From Stutzerimonas kunmingensis (GTDB taxonomy: Bacteria > Pseudomonadota > Gammaproteobacteria > Pseudomonadales > Pseudomonadaceae): a stretch of DNA of 64,000 nucleotides. This document shows positions 1 to 7,914 of the stretch, piece by piece. A program made the translations under genes and the position numbers. Positions within the stretch are counted from its first letter, which is position 1. Each line of letters starts with the position of its first letter. Below the pieces are notes generated by a model, which made no database searches, was not told where the DNA came from, and worked only from the letters and a program-made list of their open reading frames with translations. The stretch is from contig NZ_FORS01000001.1 in the NCBI RefSeq assembly GCF_900114065.1, positions 825,917 through 889,916 on the forward strand, read 5' to 3'.

Positions 1-59
1 GCAAGGCCTATCTCGCGGGCCGGTGCTTTCTCTGATTCACGACCGCCTGGGAGCAGTGC

Positions 60-1112
60 ATGCGTAACCGACGCTGGAAGCATCGTCCAGAGGGTTCGAA
101 CTGGGGCGACTATGGCGAAGACGATCAGCTCGGCAGGCTGAACCTGATCACCGCGGAGAAAGTGCTTCAGGGCATCGCCGAAGTGCGCGACGGCAAGACC
201 TTCTGCCTCAGCCTGCCGCTGGACCATCCGGGCGGCTGTGCCCTCAATCCCAATCGCCATCCACCTGTGCTGCGACCCACGTTGCGCCAAGGCGGCGTCA
301 ACTTCAATTTCCGCATGGGCAACCTGCAGCCTGGGCGGCCAGACGTCGTGTGCGACGACCTGGCGATACTGCATCTGCAGTACTCGACCCAGTGGGACAG
401 CCTGGCGCATGTGGGCGCGCTATTCGACGTGGATGGCAACGGCGCGCCCAGGCCCGTCTACTACAACGGCTACGCCGCCGATGAGCATATCCGCGGCCCG
501 CAGCACCCGGACGATGCCGGCGTGCAGGAGCGTATGCGCTCGGAAAGCACGTCGCAGGCTGGCGCGCTGGGCATCGAGCGGATGGCTGAAACCGGCGTGC
601 AGGGCCGCGCCGCACTGATCGACCTGCATGCCCACCTGGGGCCGGCACGGACACTGGTGGGTTATGACTCCTTGATGCGCGTACTTGAAGCCGACCGGGT
701 CGAAATCGAACGCGGCGATATCGTCTGCCTCCATACCGGCTTTGCCGACGCGGTCCTCGCCATGGGCCGCCAGCCCGACGCAAAGACCCTGGCCGAGCGC
801 TGTGCGGTGCTCGACGGACGTGACGGAAAGCTGCTGCAGTGGATAACCGACAGCGAACTGGCGGCAATAGCGGCGGACAACTATGCGGTCGAGGCCTATC
901 CGGCCGCAGGCGGCGACGCCTGTTGCGCCGCCTTGCCGCTGCACCAGCATTGCCTGTTCAAGCTCGGCGTTCACCTGGGTGAGCTCTGGCACCTCGGCCC
1001 GCTGGCGGCATATCTGCGTCGCCAGGCCCGCTACCGTTTCTTCCTCACCGCCCCGCCGCTTCGGCTGCCGGGCGCCGTTGGCTCACCCCTGACGCCTGTG
1101 GCGACTGTCTAA
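60..1112 (+). CDS. cyclase family protein (PF04199-like metal-dependent hydrolase)
   Basis: A 350-residue protein of the cyclase/kynurenine-formamidase superfamily, whose members are metal-dependent amide or lactone hydrolases. The metal-site region reads STQWDSLAHVG (about residues 109-119). This is the form seen in the long subfamily, not the HxGTHxD of short KynB-type enzymes. A second family block is GDIVCLHTGF (about residues 220-229). There is no signal peptide, so it is probably cytoplasmic. The substrate cannot be told from sequence. The SDR gene starts 16 bases downstream, so the two are probably co-transcribed and act in one catabolic pathway. The ATG at 60 follows GGGAG at 50-54. 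Bases 1-59 may hold the tail of an upstream gene, but no frame is clearly real. Confidence 0.85.
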   Translation: MRNRRWKHRPEGSNWGDYGEDDQLGRLNLITAEKVLQGIAEVRDGKTFCLSLPLDHPGGCALNPNRHPPVLRPTLRQGGVNFNFRMGNLQPGRPDVVCDDLAILHLQYSTQWDSLAHVGALFDVDGNGAPRPVYYNGYAADEHIRGPQHPDDAGVQERMRSESTSQAGALGIERMAETGVQGRAALIDLHAHLGPARTLVGYDSLMRVLEADRVEIERGDIVCLHTGFADAVLAMGRQPDAKTLAERCAVLDGRDGKLLQWITDSELAAIAADNYAVEAYPAAGGDACCAALPLHQHCLFKLGVHLGELWHLGPLAAYLRRQARYRFFLTAPPLRLPGAVGSPLTPVATV

Positions 1113-1128
1113 TCCCTGCGAGATCGTT

Positions 1129-1830
1129 ATGAGCCTACCTAGAGTCCTGATCACCGGTGGTGCCGCCGGCATTGGTGCCGCCACCGCCGAGCGCTGCCGC
1201 GAAGAGGGTTACGATCCCATTATCATCGACCGTGAAGGCAGCGGCATTCGCGCCGACCTGTCCGATCCAGAGGCCACGGCCGAGGCGCTACACGTAGCCT
1301 TGGCGCGCGGCCCGATCACCCGCCTGGTGAACAATGTCGGCATGGTCTGCCCGGCGACCGCCGAAGCGCAGACGCTCGCCGAACTCGATCGGGTAATGGC
1401 GCTCAATCTGCGCTGCGCCATGCAGTGCATGCAGGCGCTGCTCCCCGGCATGAAGGCAGCCGGCTTCGGTCGCATCGTCAACATGGGCTCCCGGGCTGCG
1501 CTGGGCAAGGAGCTGCGCACCGCCTATGCAGCAAGCAAGGCAGCACTGGTCGGCATGACCCGCGTCTGGGCGCTGGAGCTGGGCGCACACGGCATCACCG
1601 CCAACGCAGTCGGCCCCGGACCGATCCGCACGGAGCTGTTCGACCGGGCCAATCCCCCCGGCTCACCGCGCACGCAACAGATCATTGACTCGGTGCCGGT
1701 CAAGCGCGTTGGAACCGCCGACGACGTCGCCCATGCCGTCGCCTACCTGCTCGACGAACGCAGCGGCTTCGTAACCGGCCAAACGCTCTACGTTTGTGGA
1801 GGCATGACGGTGGGCGTGGTGGATCTCTGA
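1129..1830 (+). CDS. SDR family NAD(P)-dependent oxidoreductase
   Basis: A 233-residue classical short-chain dehydrogenase/reductase. The N-terminal dinucleotide-binding motif is TGGAAGIG (residues 9-16). NNVG (about 68-71) is the NNAG-type motif. The catalytic Ser lies in VNMGSRAA and the Tyr/Lys pair in YAASKAAL. The end (GFVTGQTLYVCGG) is typical of FabG-like SDRs. It probably oxidises or reduces a hydroxyl/keto group in the same pathway as the upstream cyclase. The substrate is unknown. No typical ribosome-binding site is obvious, which fits translational coupling to the gene 16 bases upstream. Confidence 0.9.
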   Translation: MSLPRVLITGGAAGIGAATAERCREEGYDPIIIDREGSGIRADLSDPEATAEALHVALARGPITRLVNNVGMVCPATAEAQTLAELDRVMALNLRCAMQCMQALLPGMKAAGFGRIVNMGSRAALGKELRTAYAASKAALVGMTRVWALELGAHGITANAVGPGPIRTELFDRANPPGSPRTQQIIDSVPVKRVGTADDVAHAVAYLLDERSGFVTGQTLYVCGGMTVGVVDL

Positions 1831-1926
1831 GCCTGCCCGCAGGCGGTGCTAGCCCCTCAAAACGCCGCCATGCTCAATCAAGCGCGCGCTGACGGCGACG
1901 AGCCACCATGACCATGACTACCGGCA

Positions 1927-2811
1927 TTACCAGTCCAGTTGCAGCGTGCTCTCGAATTCGCGCAGCGCTCCGCTCAGCGGATCGCTAAAGCGCAATCCAC
2001 GCGCCAGCAGCTTCAGTGGCCGCTCGTAGTCGTCGGCCTCACGCTCGCTGCGCTCGAGCAGCTCGGGATAGAACGGGTCGTTGCAGATACCGGCGCCGAA
2101 GGTGGCCATGTGCAGGCGCAGCTGGTGCTTTTTGCCGCTGATGGGGGAAAGCCCGTAGCGCCAGAGGTCGCCGCGCCGTTCGAGCACCTCGATCAGCGTT
2201 TCGCTGTTCGGTTCGCCGGCGCCCTCACGCATCAGGAAGAAGGGGTCGCCCGGCACCATGCACAGGCGTCGGCGCAGGGGAAATTCGAGATGCGGCAGCG
2301 CCGGGCAGATTGCCTCGTAGCGCTTGCTGATCTCCCGCTCACGGAACAGCGCCTGGTAGGCACCACGACTCTCCCGGTTGGCCGAGAACAGCACCAGACC
2401 GGCGGTGAGCCGATCGATACGATGAATCGGCACCAGGTCGGCGTTACCCAGCCGTTTGCTGAGCCGTGCCAGCAGGGTCTCATTGACGTATTCGCCAGCC
2501 GGCATCACCGAGAGAAAGTGCGGCTTGTCGGCCACCACCAGATGCTCGTCGACGTGCAGGATGCGTTCTTCGAACGGCACCGGGGTCTCATTCGGCACTT
2601 CGCGAAAGTAATGAATGCGCATGCCTACCCGATAGGCCTGCGCGGCATCGATCGGCTGCATCTGCGCATCCAGCACGCGGCCGCGGGCGATGCGATCGAG
2701 CCAGGTATCGCGACTGATCGCCGGGAAGTGCGCGCACAGGCAGTCGAGCACGGTAGGCCAATCACCTGGCGGCAGATGCAGGGTGCTGGGGCGGGAGCTG
2801 GAAGCGGACAT
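1927..2811 (-). CDS. RluA-family RNA pseudouridine synthase
   Basis: A 294-residue pseudouridine synthase of the RluA/RsuA superfamily, which isomerises uridines in rRNA or tRNA. The catalytic block IHRIDRLTAGLVLFS contains the nucleophilic Asp of the HRxDxxTxG signature. An S4-like N-terminal stretch (CLCAHFPAISRDTWLDRIARG) precedes it. The frame is open to 2982, but I chose the ATG at 2811 (MSASSSRPSTLHLPPGDW) because the upstream part is low-quality sequence unlike this family and would overlap the next gene. It is convergent with the SDR gene. The target RNA is not known. The sequence is closer to the generic proteobacterial RluA-like group than to RluC or RluD. Confidence 0.88.
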   Translation of the reverse strand: MSASSSRPSTLHLPPGDWPTVLDCLCAHFPAISRDTWLDRIARGRVLDAQMQPIDAAQAYRVGMRIHYFREVPNETPVPFEERILHVDEHLVVADKPHFLSVMPAGEYVNETLLARLSKRLGNADLVPIHRIDRLTAGLVLFSANRESRGAYQALFREREISKRYEAICPALPHLEFPLRRRLCMVPGDPFFLMREGAGEPNSETLIEVLERRGDLWRYGLSPISGKKHQLRLHMATFGAGICNDPFYPELLERSEREADDYERPLKLLARGLRFSDPLSGALREFESTLQLDW

Positions 2812-2974
2812 GAATGCAGCTACACGGTAGCGACGAGGGAGGTGGATGATACCCGCTCTGTCGGTAGCTGCCTCCCGTTGCGGGAGCGCTGTGGCAAGTG
2901 GCTGCTGAGCGCAGCACCGACATAAGGCAGGCAATGCGCTCAGCGAAGACGCCAGGCGAGAGGGGCGCGTAGGC

Positions 2975-3238
2975 TCAATCAACCTTTTCCTTGGTCACCT
3001 CGCCGGTGCGGCCATCGATGCTGAACTCGTACTTCTTGCCATCCTGCTTCATGCCCTCGCCTTCCCAGCCATTGTCATCGGCCTCGATGCCATGCAGCTC
3101 GGTGTAGCCGGCGGCCTTGGCTTTCTCTACGGCCTGCTCAAGGCTGATCCAGTCGGCGCCGGGCTTGTCGGCGGCGAAGGCAGCACCAGAACCGAGGATG
3201 GCAACGGCGAGGGCGGCGGTCAGTGTCTTGTTGTACAT
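2975..3238 (-). CDS. small periplasmic PepSY domain protein
   Basis: An 87-residue exported protein. The signal peptide is MYNKTLTAALAVAILGSGAA, with probable cleavage after AFA. It is followed by one PepSY-type unit: ISLEQAVEKAKAAGY, then the acidic strand ELHGIEADDNGWEGE and a YEFSIDGRTGEVTKEKVD end. PepSY domains often occur as periplasmic inhibitors or ligand-binding modules. Here the acidic strand could bind cations. The ATG at 3238 is chosen because the signal peptide begins there; the frame is open further upstream to 3295. Two more PepSY genes lie at 4770-5392. Confidence 0.82.
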   Translation of the reverse strand: MYNKTLTAALAVAILGSGAAFAADKPGADWISLEQAVEKAKAAGYTELHGIEADDNGWEGEGMKQDGKKYEFSIDGRTGEVTKEKVD

Positions 3239-3465
3239 CTCGTTTATTCCTTCTGCGAACGGGATCAGATCGGGCCATACGGTTGGCCCCTGCATGAATT
3301 ACGAGCGCAGCGGCGGCCGCTAAGTTCAACCGCAGCGCCGCCAGGCGCCGGACGCTCACTGGCCCGATGTCGATTTCGCCCGGCGCCAATCGACTCTGTC
3401 ACAGGGCCATTGCCGCGCGGCAGTGGCTCCGCGCTCGCTCCCCAATCCGCGCCCTGGAGGTCTAC

Positions 3466-4239
3466 ATGGCAACGCACAAGGTCGTATCCGATCAGGACTG
3501 GCTGGCCGCCCACAGCGCCCATCTGCAGGAAGAGAAACAGCTCACCCGCCAGCGCGATGCGCTCAGCGAAAAGCGTCGGCAACTGCCCTGACGACGCCTT
3601 GCGCAGGACTATCGATTTCACGATGCCAGCGGCGCGGTACGCCTGAGCGAGCTGTTCGAGGGTCGCAGCCAGCTGGTGATCAAGCACTTCATGTTCGGCC
3701 CGGACTGGACCGAGGGGTGCGTCGGCTGTTCGTTCGAGGCCGATCATATCGGCGGTGCGCTACTGCACCTGCTGCAGCATGACGTCAGCTTCGCCGCCAT
3801 TTCCCGCGCGCCGTTCGACCGGCTGGAGGCTTTCCGCCAGCGCATGGGCTGGCAGTTCCGCTGGCTGTCGTCGGCCGGCAGCACGTTCAACCGCGACTTC
3901 CACGTGTCCTTCGATGCCGAGGAGGTCGTCGAGGGCAAGGTCTTCTACAACTACGCTTGGCAACCCTTCGTCTGCGAGGAGCTGTCGGGCTTCAGTGTTT
4001 TCTATCGCGACCCGCAGGGCGACATCTTCCACACCTTCTCGGCCTATGGTCGCGGCGCGGAAGAACTGCTCGGCACCTATGTCCTACTGGACATGACGCC
4101 CAACGGGCGCAACGAAATCGGGCCCCAACACAACCTCACCGACTGGGTACGCCTGCATGACCGTTACGACAGCGACGATCGCGTTGCCCCGACCGGCCGC
4201 TCCGAGCCCGCTGGCTGCTGCCATGAGCAGCGACGCTGA
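3466..4239 (+). pseudogene. DUF899 (thioredoxin-like) gene interrupted by an in-frame TGA
   Basis: One continuous frame from the ATG at 3466 (preceded by GGAGG) to the stop at 4237-4239, broken by a single TGA at 3589-3591. The first part ends EKRRQLP and the second resumes RRLAQDYRFHDASGAVRLSE, both in the same phase. The second part has the DUF899 hallmark IKHFMFGPDWTEGCVGCSF and a long matching C-terminus. In the family a Trp follows the LP dipeptide, as I recall, so the stop looks like a TGG-to-TGA change. With the stop the product is a 41-residue fragment. Internal initiation at 3676 would lose the start of the fold. No selenocysteine insertion hairpin was recognised. Confidence 0.8.
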
Positions 4240-4241
4240 GG

Positions 4242-4598
4242 CTACTGCCGTCGAATGAAGACGATCTGCGGGTCCATCTCGCCGTTGCTGAAGCGGAACT
4301 CCACCGCATCGCCCACGGCCAGCCCGCCGAGCTGTGCGGCGTCCGCCTTGAACGGCATCACCATCGCCGGCCACTTCAACTCCGGCACCGGCCCGTGGGC
4401 GATGGTGACGCTGCCCTGCCGGGCATCGATGGCGCGGATCACGCCTTCGGCCTGGTAAGCGGGCTCGGCCTCCAGGCTGTTGCCAGCCGCCACATCATCG
4501 ACCGGTGGCGGTGTGGTGGAGGGCTTCAGCAGATCCTCGGCAGAGGCCTGGCCACTCAGCCCGAGGGTCGCGAGCAGTACGAGAAACACGTTTTTCAT
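4242..4598 (-). CDS. CusF-like periplasmic copper-binding protein
   Basis: A 118-residue exported protein. The signal peptide is MKNVFLVLLATLGLSGQASA. The C-terminal 65 residues form a CusF/CusB-C-terminal-like domain: EGVIRAIDARQGSVTIAHGP, then ELKWPAMVMPFKADAAQLGGL. In CusF the metal ligands are a His, two Met residues and a Trp. Here H (in IAHGP), W (in LKWPAM) and both Met residues (AMVM) are present, so Cu(I)/Ag(I) binding is likely intact. There is no CusCBA efflux system nearby. The gene is convergent with the DUF899 pseudogene and divergent from the PepSY/two-component operon, with a 171-base gap holding a possible regulator site. Confidence 0.85.
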   Translation of the reverse strand: MKNVFLVLLATLGLSGQASAEDLLKPSTTPPPVDDVAAGNSLEAEPAYQAEGVIRAIDARQGSVTIAHGPVPELKWPAMVMPFKADAAQLGGLAVGDAVEFRFSNGEMDPQIVFIRRQ

Positions 4599-4702
4599 GA
4601 CGACTCACCCCGATCGATCGGTCGTGCTGACCTGCAGCAAGCGTAGTCCCCATGGCGCGGTTCGCCCTCGCCCGAACGGTGCATTCGCAGCCGCCTGGCG
4701 AC

Positions 4703-4719
4703 GTTCAGTTTCGTTTAAG
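4703..4719. promoter_or_regulatory. possible BqsR/PmrA-type response-regulator binding site
   Basis: The sequence reads TTCAG, six bases, then TTAAG (4704-4719). This is one mismatch from the TTAAG-N6-TTAAG direct repeat I recall for the Pseudomonas BqsR regulator. On the other strand it resembles the PmrA half-site repeat CTTAA at 11-base spacing. It lies 50 bases upstream of the first PepSY gene and about 105 bases upstream of the divergent CusF-like gene. The response regulator in the same operon belongs to this family, so autoregulation is plausible. The evidence is pattern match only. Confidence 0.4.
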
Positions 4720-4769
4720 CAAGCCCCCGTAACCTGTGAATCGTCAAAACCCACACAGGAAAACGAACC

Positions 4770-5078
4770 ATGAAAACACTGACTACGCTGTTCACCGCCG
4801 CCACCCTCGCCCTCGGTGCCAACCTGGCCATGGCCAAGGACATCGGTCCCGACGAAGCACTGAAGCTGCGCGATGCCGGCACCATTCAGTCGTTCGAGAA
4901 GCTCAACGAAGCGGCACTGGCCAAGCACCCCGGCGCTACCGTCGAGGAGACCGAGCTGGAAGAAGAGTACGGCCGCTACGTCTATCAGCTTGAACTGCGC
5001 GACGACAAAGGTGTGCAATGGGACGTCGAGCTCGACGCCAAGACTGGCGAAGTGCTGAAGGACCATCAGGACGACTGA
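4770..5078 (+). CDS. PepSY domain periplasmic protein (first of tandem pair)
   Basis: A 102-residue exported protein with signal peptide MKTLTTLFTAATLALGANLAMA. The mature part is a single PepSY unit: DEALKLRDAGTIQSFEKLNE, ATVEETELEEEYGRYVYQLE and an end LDAKTGEVLKDHQDD. The very acidic central strand and acidic tail suggest cation binding or electrostatic contact with a sensor. It starts an apparent operon with a second PepSY gene (gap 8 bases), a response regulator and a sensor kinase. A near-consensus ribosome-binding site (AGGAAA) precedes the ATG. It may act as a periplasmic accessory of the kinase; that is inference from context. Confidence 0.85.
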   Translation: MKTLTTLFTAATLALGANLAMAKDIGPDEALKLRDAGTIQSFEKLNEAALAKHPGATVEETELEEEYGRYVYQLELRDDKGVQWDVELDAKTGEVLKDHQDD

Positions 5079-5086
5079 GGCCATCC

Positions 5087-5392
5087 ATGCGTGCCCCCCT
5101 TTTCGTAACCGTTCCACTGACCCTGCTGCTCGCTGCCACTCCGGCGGCGAGCCGCGACCTGGACCAGGATGAGGCCCTGCGGCTGCGCCGCGAGGGTCTC
5201 ATCATGCCGCTGGAAGCCCTGCTCCAGCGCGCCATGGAGCGCTATCCGGGGGCCAGCCTGCTGGAAGCGGAGCTGGAAGAGGAAGATGGCATCTACGTTT
5301 ACGAGATCGAATTGCTCACCACCGACGGCGTTGCCCGCGAGCTCGAACTGGATGCCCGCGACGGGCGCCTGCTCAAGGATGAAGAAGACTGA
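5087..5392 (+). CDS. PepSY domain periplasmic protein (second of tandem pair)
   Basis: A 101-residue paralogue of the preceding gene. The signal peptide is [22 protein letters not shown]. The PepSY unit is [20 protein letters not shown], then [20 protein letters not shown] and [14 protein letters not shown]. The ATG at 5087 is chosen because the signal sequence begins there; the open frame extends upstream to 5018 inside the first PepSY gene. Its stop codon overlaps the start of the response regulator by one base (TGATG), so it is translationally coupled to the two-component system. The tandem arrangement suggests local duplication followed by divergence. Confidence 0.85.
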   Translation: MRAPLFVTVPLTLLLAATPAASRDLDQDEALRLRREGLIMPLEALLQRAMERYPGASLLEAELEEEDGIYVYEIELLTTDGVARELELDARDGRLLKDEED

Positions 5393-6057
5393 TGCGTCTG
5401 CTACTGGTCGAAGACAACGTCCCACTGGCCGATGAGCTGGTCGCCAGCCTCAGCCGCAACGGTTATGCCATCGACTGGCTGGCCGATGGCCGCGACGCCG
5501 GATACCAGGGCGCCAGCGAGCCCTATGACCTGATCATTCTCGACCTCGGATTGCCTGGCAAACCGGGGCTGGAGGTGCTGCGCGACTGGCGTGCCGGCGG
5601 CCTCACCACACCGGTGCTGATCCTTACCGCGCGCGGCTCCTGGGCCGAGCGCATCGACGGCCTCAAGGCCGGCGCCGACGACTACCTGACCAAGCCCTTT
5701 CATCCCGAAGAACTGCTGCTGCGTATCCAGGCGCTGCTGCGCCGTGCCCACGGCCTGGCCAACCAGCCCATGTTGCAGGCCGGCGGCCTGGAGCTGGACG
5801 AGTCGCGCCAGTGCTGTCGCAAGGATGGTCAGGACATCGAACTCACCGCCGGAGAATTTCGCCTGCTGCGCTATTTCATGCTGCATCCGGGGCAGCTGCT
5901 GTCGAAAACCCAGCTGACCGAACACCTGTACGACGGTGAAACCGAGCGCGATTCAAACGTCATCGAGGTGCATATCAACCGGCTGCGCGGCAAGCTCGGC
6001 CGCGAACTGATCGAAACGCGCCGCGGCCAGGGCTATCGCTTCGGCGGCCAGCCGTGA
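5392..6057 (+). CDS. OmpR-family response regulator (BqsR/PmrA/QseB-like)
   Basis: A 221-residue DNA-binding response regulator. The receiver domain has the acidic pocket E8 D9, the phosphoacceptor D51 in [10 protein letters not shown]79 and K101 in LTKPF. The C-terminal winged helix (about 130-218) ends with [16 protein letters not shown] and a TRRGQGYRF wing, typical of the OmpR/PhoB class. It overlaps the PepSY gene by one base and the kinase gene by four. A BqsR-like repeat upstream of the operon makes a BqsR (CarR) orthologue plausible. PmrA- or QseB-type regulators share the same architecture, so the exact name is open. Confidence 0.9.
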   Translation: MRLLLVEDNVPLADELVASLSRNGYAIDWLADGRDAGYQGASEPYDLIILDLGLPGKPGLEVLRDWRAGGLTTPVLILTARGSWAERIDGLKAGADDYLTKPFHPEELLLRIQALLRRAHGLANQPMLQAGGLELDESRQCCRKDGQDIELTAGEFRLLRYFMLHPGQLLSKTQLTEHLYDGETERDSNVIEVHINRLRGKLGRELIETRRGQGYRFGGQP

Positions 6058-7370
6058 AATCGATTCAGCGCAGCCTCAGCCTGGCACTGATCGCCACCCT
6101 GCTACTGGTCGCGCTGGTGCTGGTGCAGACCAGCCTGTGGCTCTTCGAGTCAGGCCTCAGGCGCAGTCTGGAAACCGATCTGCGCGAGGAAACCGAGGGC
6201 CTGCTGATTGCCCTGGTGAAGGGGCCGAACGGCGATCAGCTGGACGTGCAGCGCCTCAACCCGCGCTATCAACGGCCGTTCTCCGGCCACTATTTCAAGA
6301 TCGAACTGCCCGAGCGCACCTGGCGCTCCCGCTCGCTGTGGGACGCCTCACCAGAATGGCCGGAACGCGCGGGCCTGGCGGACGAGCTGCTCGACGGCCC
6401 GCAGGAACAGCGACTGCTGGGTTATCGCGCCGAGTACCGCCGCGACGGCCAGCCGATCATCATCAGCGTGGCGCAGGACTACACGCCGGTCCTCGAAAGT
6501 TTTGCCCGCGTGCGGCTGAGCGGTCTGGGCCTGGTCGGTTTCGCCCTGCTCGCCCTGCTGCTGTTGCAGCGCTACGCCATGGGGCTGGCACTGCGCCCAC
6601 TGGAGCGCGCGCGGCAGCAGATCGCCCAGCTGCAGCAGGGCCAGCGCCAGCAGCTGGACCAGCAGGCGCCCGTCGAGCTGCAACCGCTGGTCGAGCAGAT
6701 CAACCACCTGCTCAGCCACACCGAGGACACCTTGCAGCGCTCGCGACATGCCCTGGGCAACCTCGGTCACGCGCTGAAGACGCCACTGGCAGTGCTCGGC
6801 AGCCTGGTGCAACGCGAAGAACTCGCCGCCCACCCCGAACTGCAGGCCAGCCTGCAGGAGCAGCTGGAGCAGATCCAGCAACGGGTCAGCCGCGAACTGG
6901 GCCGCGCGCGGCTATCGGTGGACGTGCTGCCCGGTGCGCATTTCGACTGCGACGCGGAACTGCCGGCACTGTTCGATACGCTGGCGATGATCCACCGCAG
7001 CGGCCTCGACCTGCGCTGGCAGGCGCCCGCCGGCTGCCGCCTGCCGCGTGATCGCGAGGACATGCTCGAGCTGCTGGGCAATCTGCTGGATAACGCCTGC
7101 AAGTGGGCCCGTAGCCGCGTCGACCTGAGCATCGAGCGCAGCGGCGATGGCTTCGTCCTGCTGGTGGACGACGACGGACCGGGGATTCCGGCGGCACAGC
7201 GCGAGCAGGTCATCAACCGTGGCGTACGGCTGGACGAGTCGGCGGAAGGTCACGGTCTGGGGCTGGGAATCGTCAGCGATATCCTGACGGCCTGGGGTGG
7301 CGAGTGGAGTCTTGAAGAAAGCCCGCTGGGCGGTTTGCGGGTGCGCATCGCACTGCCGGCGACGCGCTGA
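6054..7370 (+). CDS. sensor histidine kinase paired with the upstream regulator (BqsS-like)
   Basis: A 438-residue membrane histidine kinase starting at GTG 6054, four bases inside the regulator gene. TM1 spans about residues 8-31, followed by a periplasmic domain (about 35-150) and TM2 (about 152-172). The phosphorylated His is H239 in [13 protein letters not shown]. The N box is [13 protein letters not shown], and the G boxes are VDDDGPGIP and GHGLGLGIV. The periplasmic segment has R44-E-E-T-E48, which fits the RExxE motif I recall as needed for Fe(II) sensing in BqsS. A short motif of this kind can also occur by chance. The H-box variant ([10 protein letters not shown]) is the one seen in PhoQ/BqsS-type kinases. 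Confidence 0.88.
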   Translation: MKSIQRSLSLALIATLLLVALVLVQTSLWLFESGLRRSLETDLREETEGLLIALVKGPNGDQLDVQRLNPRYQRPFSGHYFKIELPERTWRSRSLWDASPEWPERAGLADELLDGPQEQRLLGYRAEYRRDGQPIIISVAQDYTPVLESFARVRLSGLGLVGFALLALLLLQRYAMGLALRPLERARQQIAQLQQGQRQQLDQQAPVELQPLVEQINHLLSHTEDTLQRSRHALGNLGHALKTPLAVLGSLVQREELAAHPELQASLQEQLEQIQQRVSRELGRARLSVDVLPGAHFDCDAELPALFDTLAMIHRSGLDLRWQAPAGCRLPRDREDMLELLGNLLDNACKWARSRVDLSIERSGDGFVLLVDDDGPGIPAAQREQVINRGVRLDESAEGHGLGLGIVSDILTAWGGEWSLEESPLGGLRVRIALPATR

Positions 7371-7373
7371 GCA

Positions 7374-7589
7374 TCATTGCGGACGAGCCAGTTCGTTACG
7401 CATGTCTTCGAGTATGGTTTCGACCAGCAGGGTGTTCTGCACCTGGTGCCCGGCCATGATGCGCGTGGCGTGGGTGCCATTGATCGGGTAGCCGACATGC
7501 ACCAGCAGGCGACCGTCCGCTTGCGGCTCGACGCGCGTGCGGTACTGCGAGGTGAAGGTTTCGGCCAGGTAGCGGGAAAGAGTCTTCAT
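7374..7589 (-). CDS. conserved small protein of unknown function
   Basis: A 71-residue soluble protein starting MKTLSRYLAETFTSQYRTRV, with no signal peptide or membrane segment. It contains a glycine/valine-rich strand region (LLVHVGYPINGTHATRIMAG) and a helical C-terminus. I do not recognise the family. Coding is likely because the frame is clean, the composition is protein-like and a start sits close to the expected place. It is convergent with the sensor kinase, with only three bases between the stops. Confidence 0.6.
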   Translation of the reverse strand: MKTLSRYLAETFTSQYRTRVEPQADGRLLVHVGYPINGTHATRIMAGHQVQNTLLVETILEDMRNELARPQ

Positions 7590-7693
7590 GAAGCATCTCT
7601 AGCAATGAGCCTGAGACAAAGACCCTGTTCATCGCTCGGAGATTCATGCCGTCCATCGGGAATCCACTGATCTTCATAGAACTGTAACGCTCA

Positions 7694-7795
7694 TCACCCC
7701 TTCCGATCGCCGCTGCCATAGGCCAGCCAGGCCAGAAACAGCATCACGACGAACGCCATGCAGGACATCACCATCGCGTTGATCATCAGGCTCAT
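7694..7795 (-). CDS. 33-residue single-pass membrane miniprotein
   Basis: A short open frame encoding a Met-rich hydrophobic helix (MSLMINAMVMSCMAFVVMLF, then LAWLAYGSGDRKG), i.e. one probable transmembrane segment with a basic tail. A strong GAGGAG sits seven bases before the ATG. That ribosome-binding site and the membrane-helix composition are the evidence that it is real. It is divergent from the WYL regulator across a 119-base gap, so it could be controlled by that regulator. No function can be assigned. Confidence 0.5.
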   Translation of the reverse strand: MSLMINAMVMSCMAFVVMLFLAWLAYGSGDRKG

Positions 7796-7863
7796 GTCAG
7801 GGTCTCCTCATCCACCGGATCGAGTTGAAACATACCCCGAATATATGTAGCGTTGCGCGACAC

Positions 7864-7878
7864 GTCGACCTGCTCGAC
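7864..7878. promoter_or_regulatory. palindrome GTCGA-N5-TCGAC, candidate operator
   Basis: A perfect five-base inverted repeat with a five-base spacer lies between the divergent miniprotein and WYL-regulator genes, 37 bases before the regulator start. Its position suits an autoregulatory operator, but sequence symmetry is the only evidence. Confidence 0.3.
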
Positions 7879-7914
7879 ATAGGCATGTAAATCTTTGGAA
7901 CAGGTGCAGAGGCG

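Noticed and set aside
1..59. Tail of an upstream gene (frame ending at 33-35 or at 65-67)
   Set aside because: Two frames are open to the edge with short unremarkable ends; neither can be matched to a family.
3589..3591. Selenocysteine reading of the DUF899 TGA
   Set aside because: No recognisable SECIS-like hairpin directly downstream, and the expected residue is Trp, not Cys.
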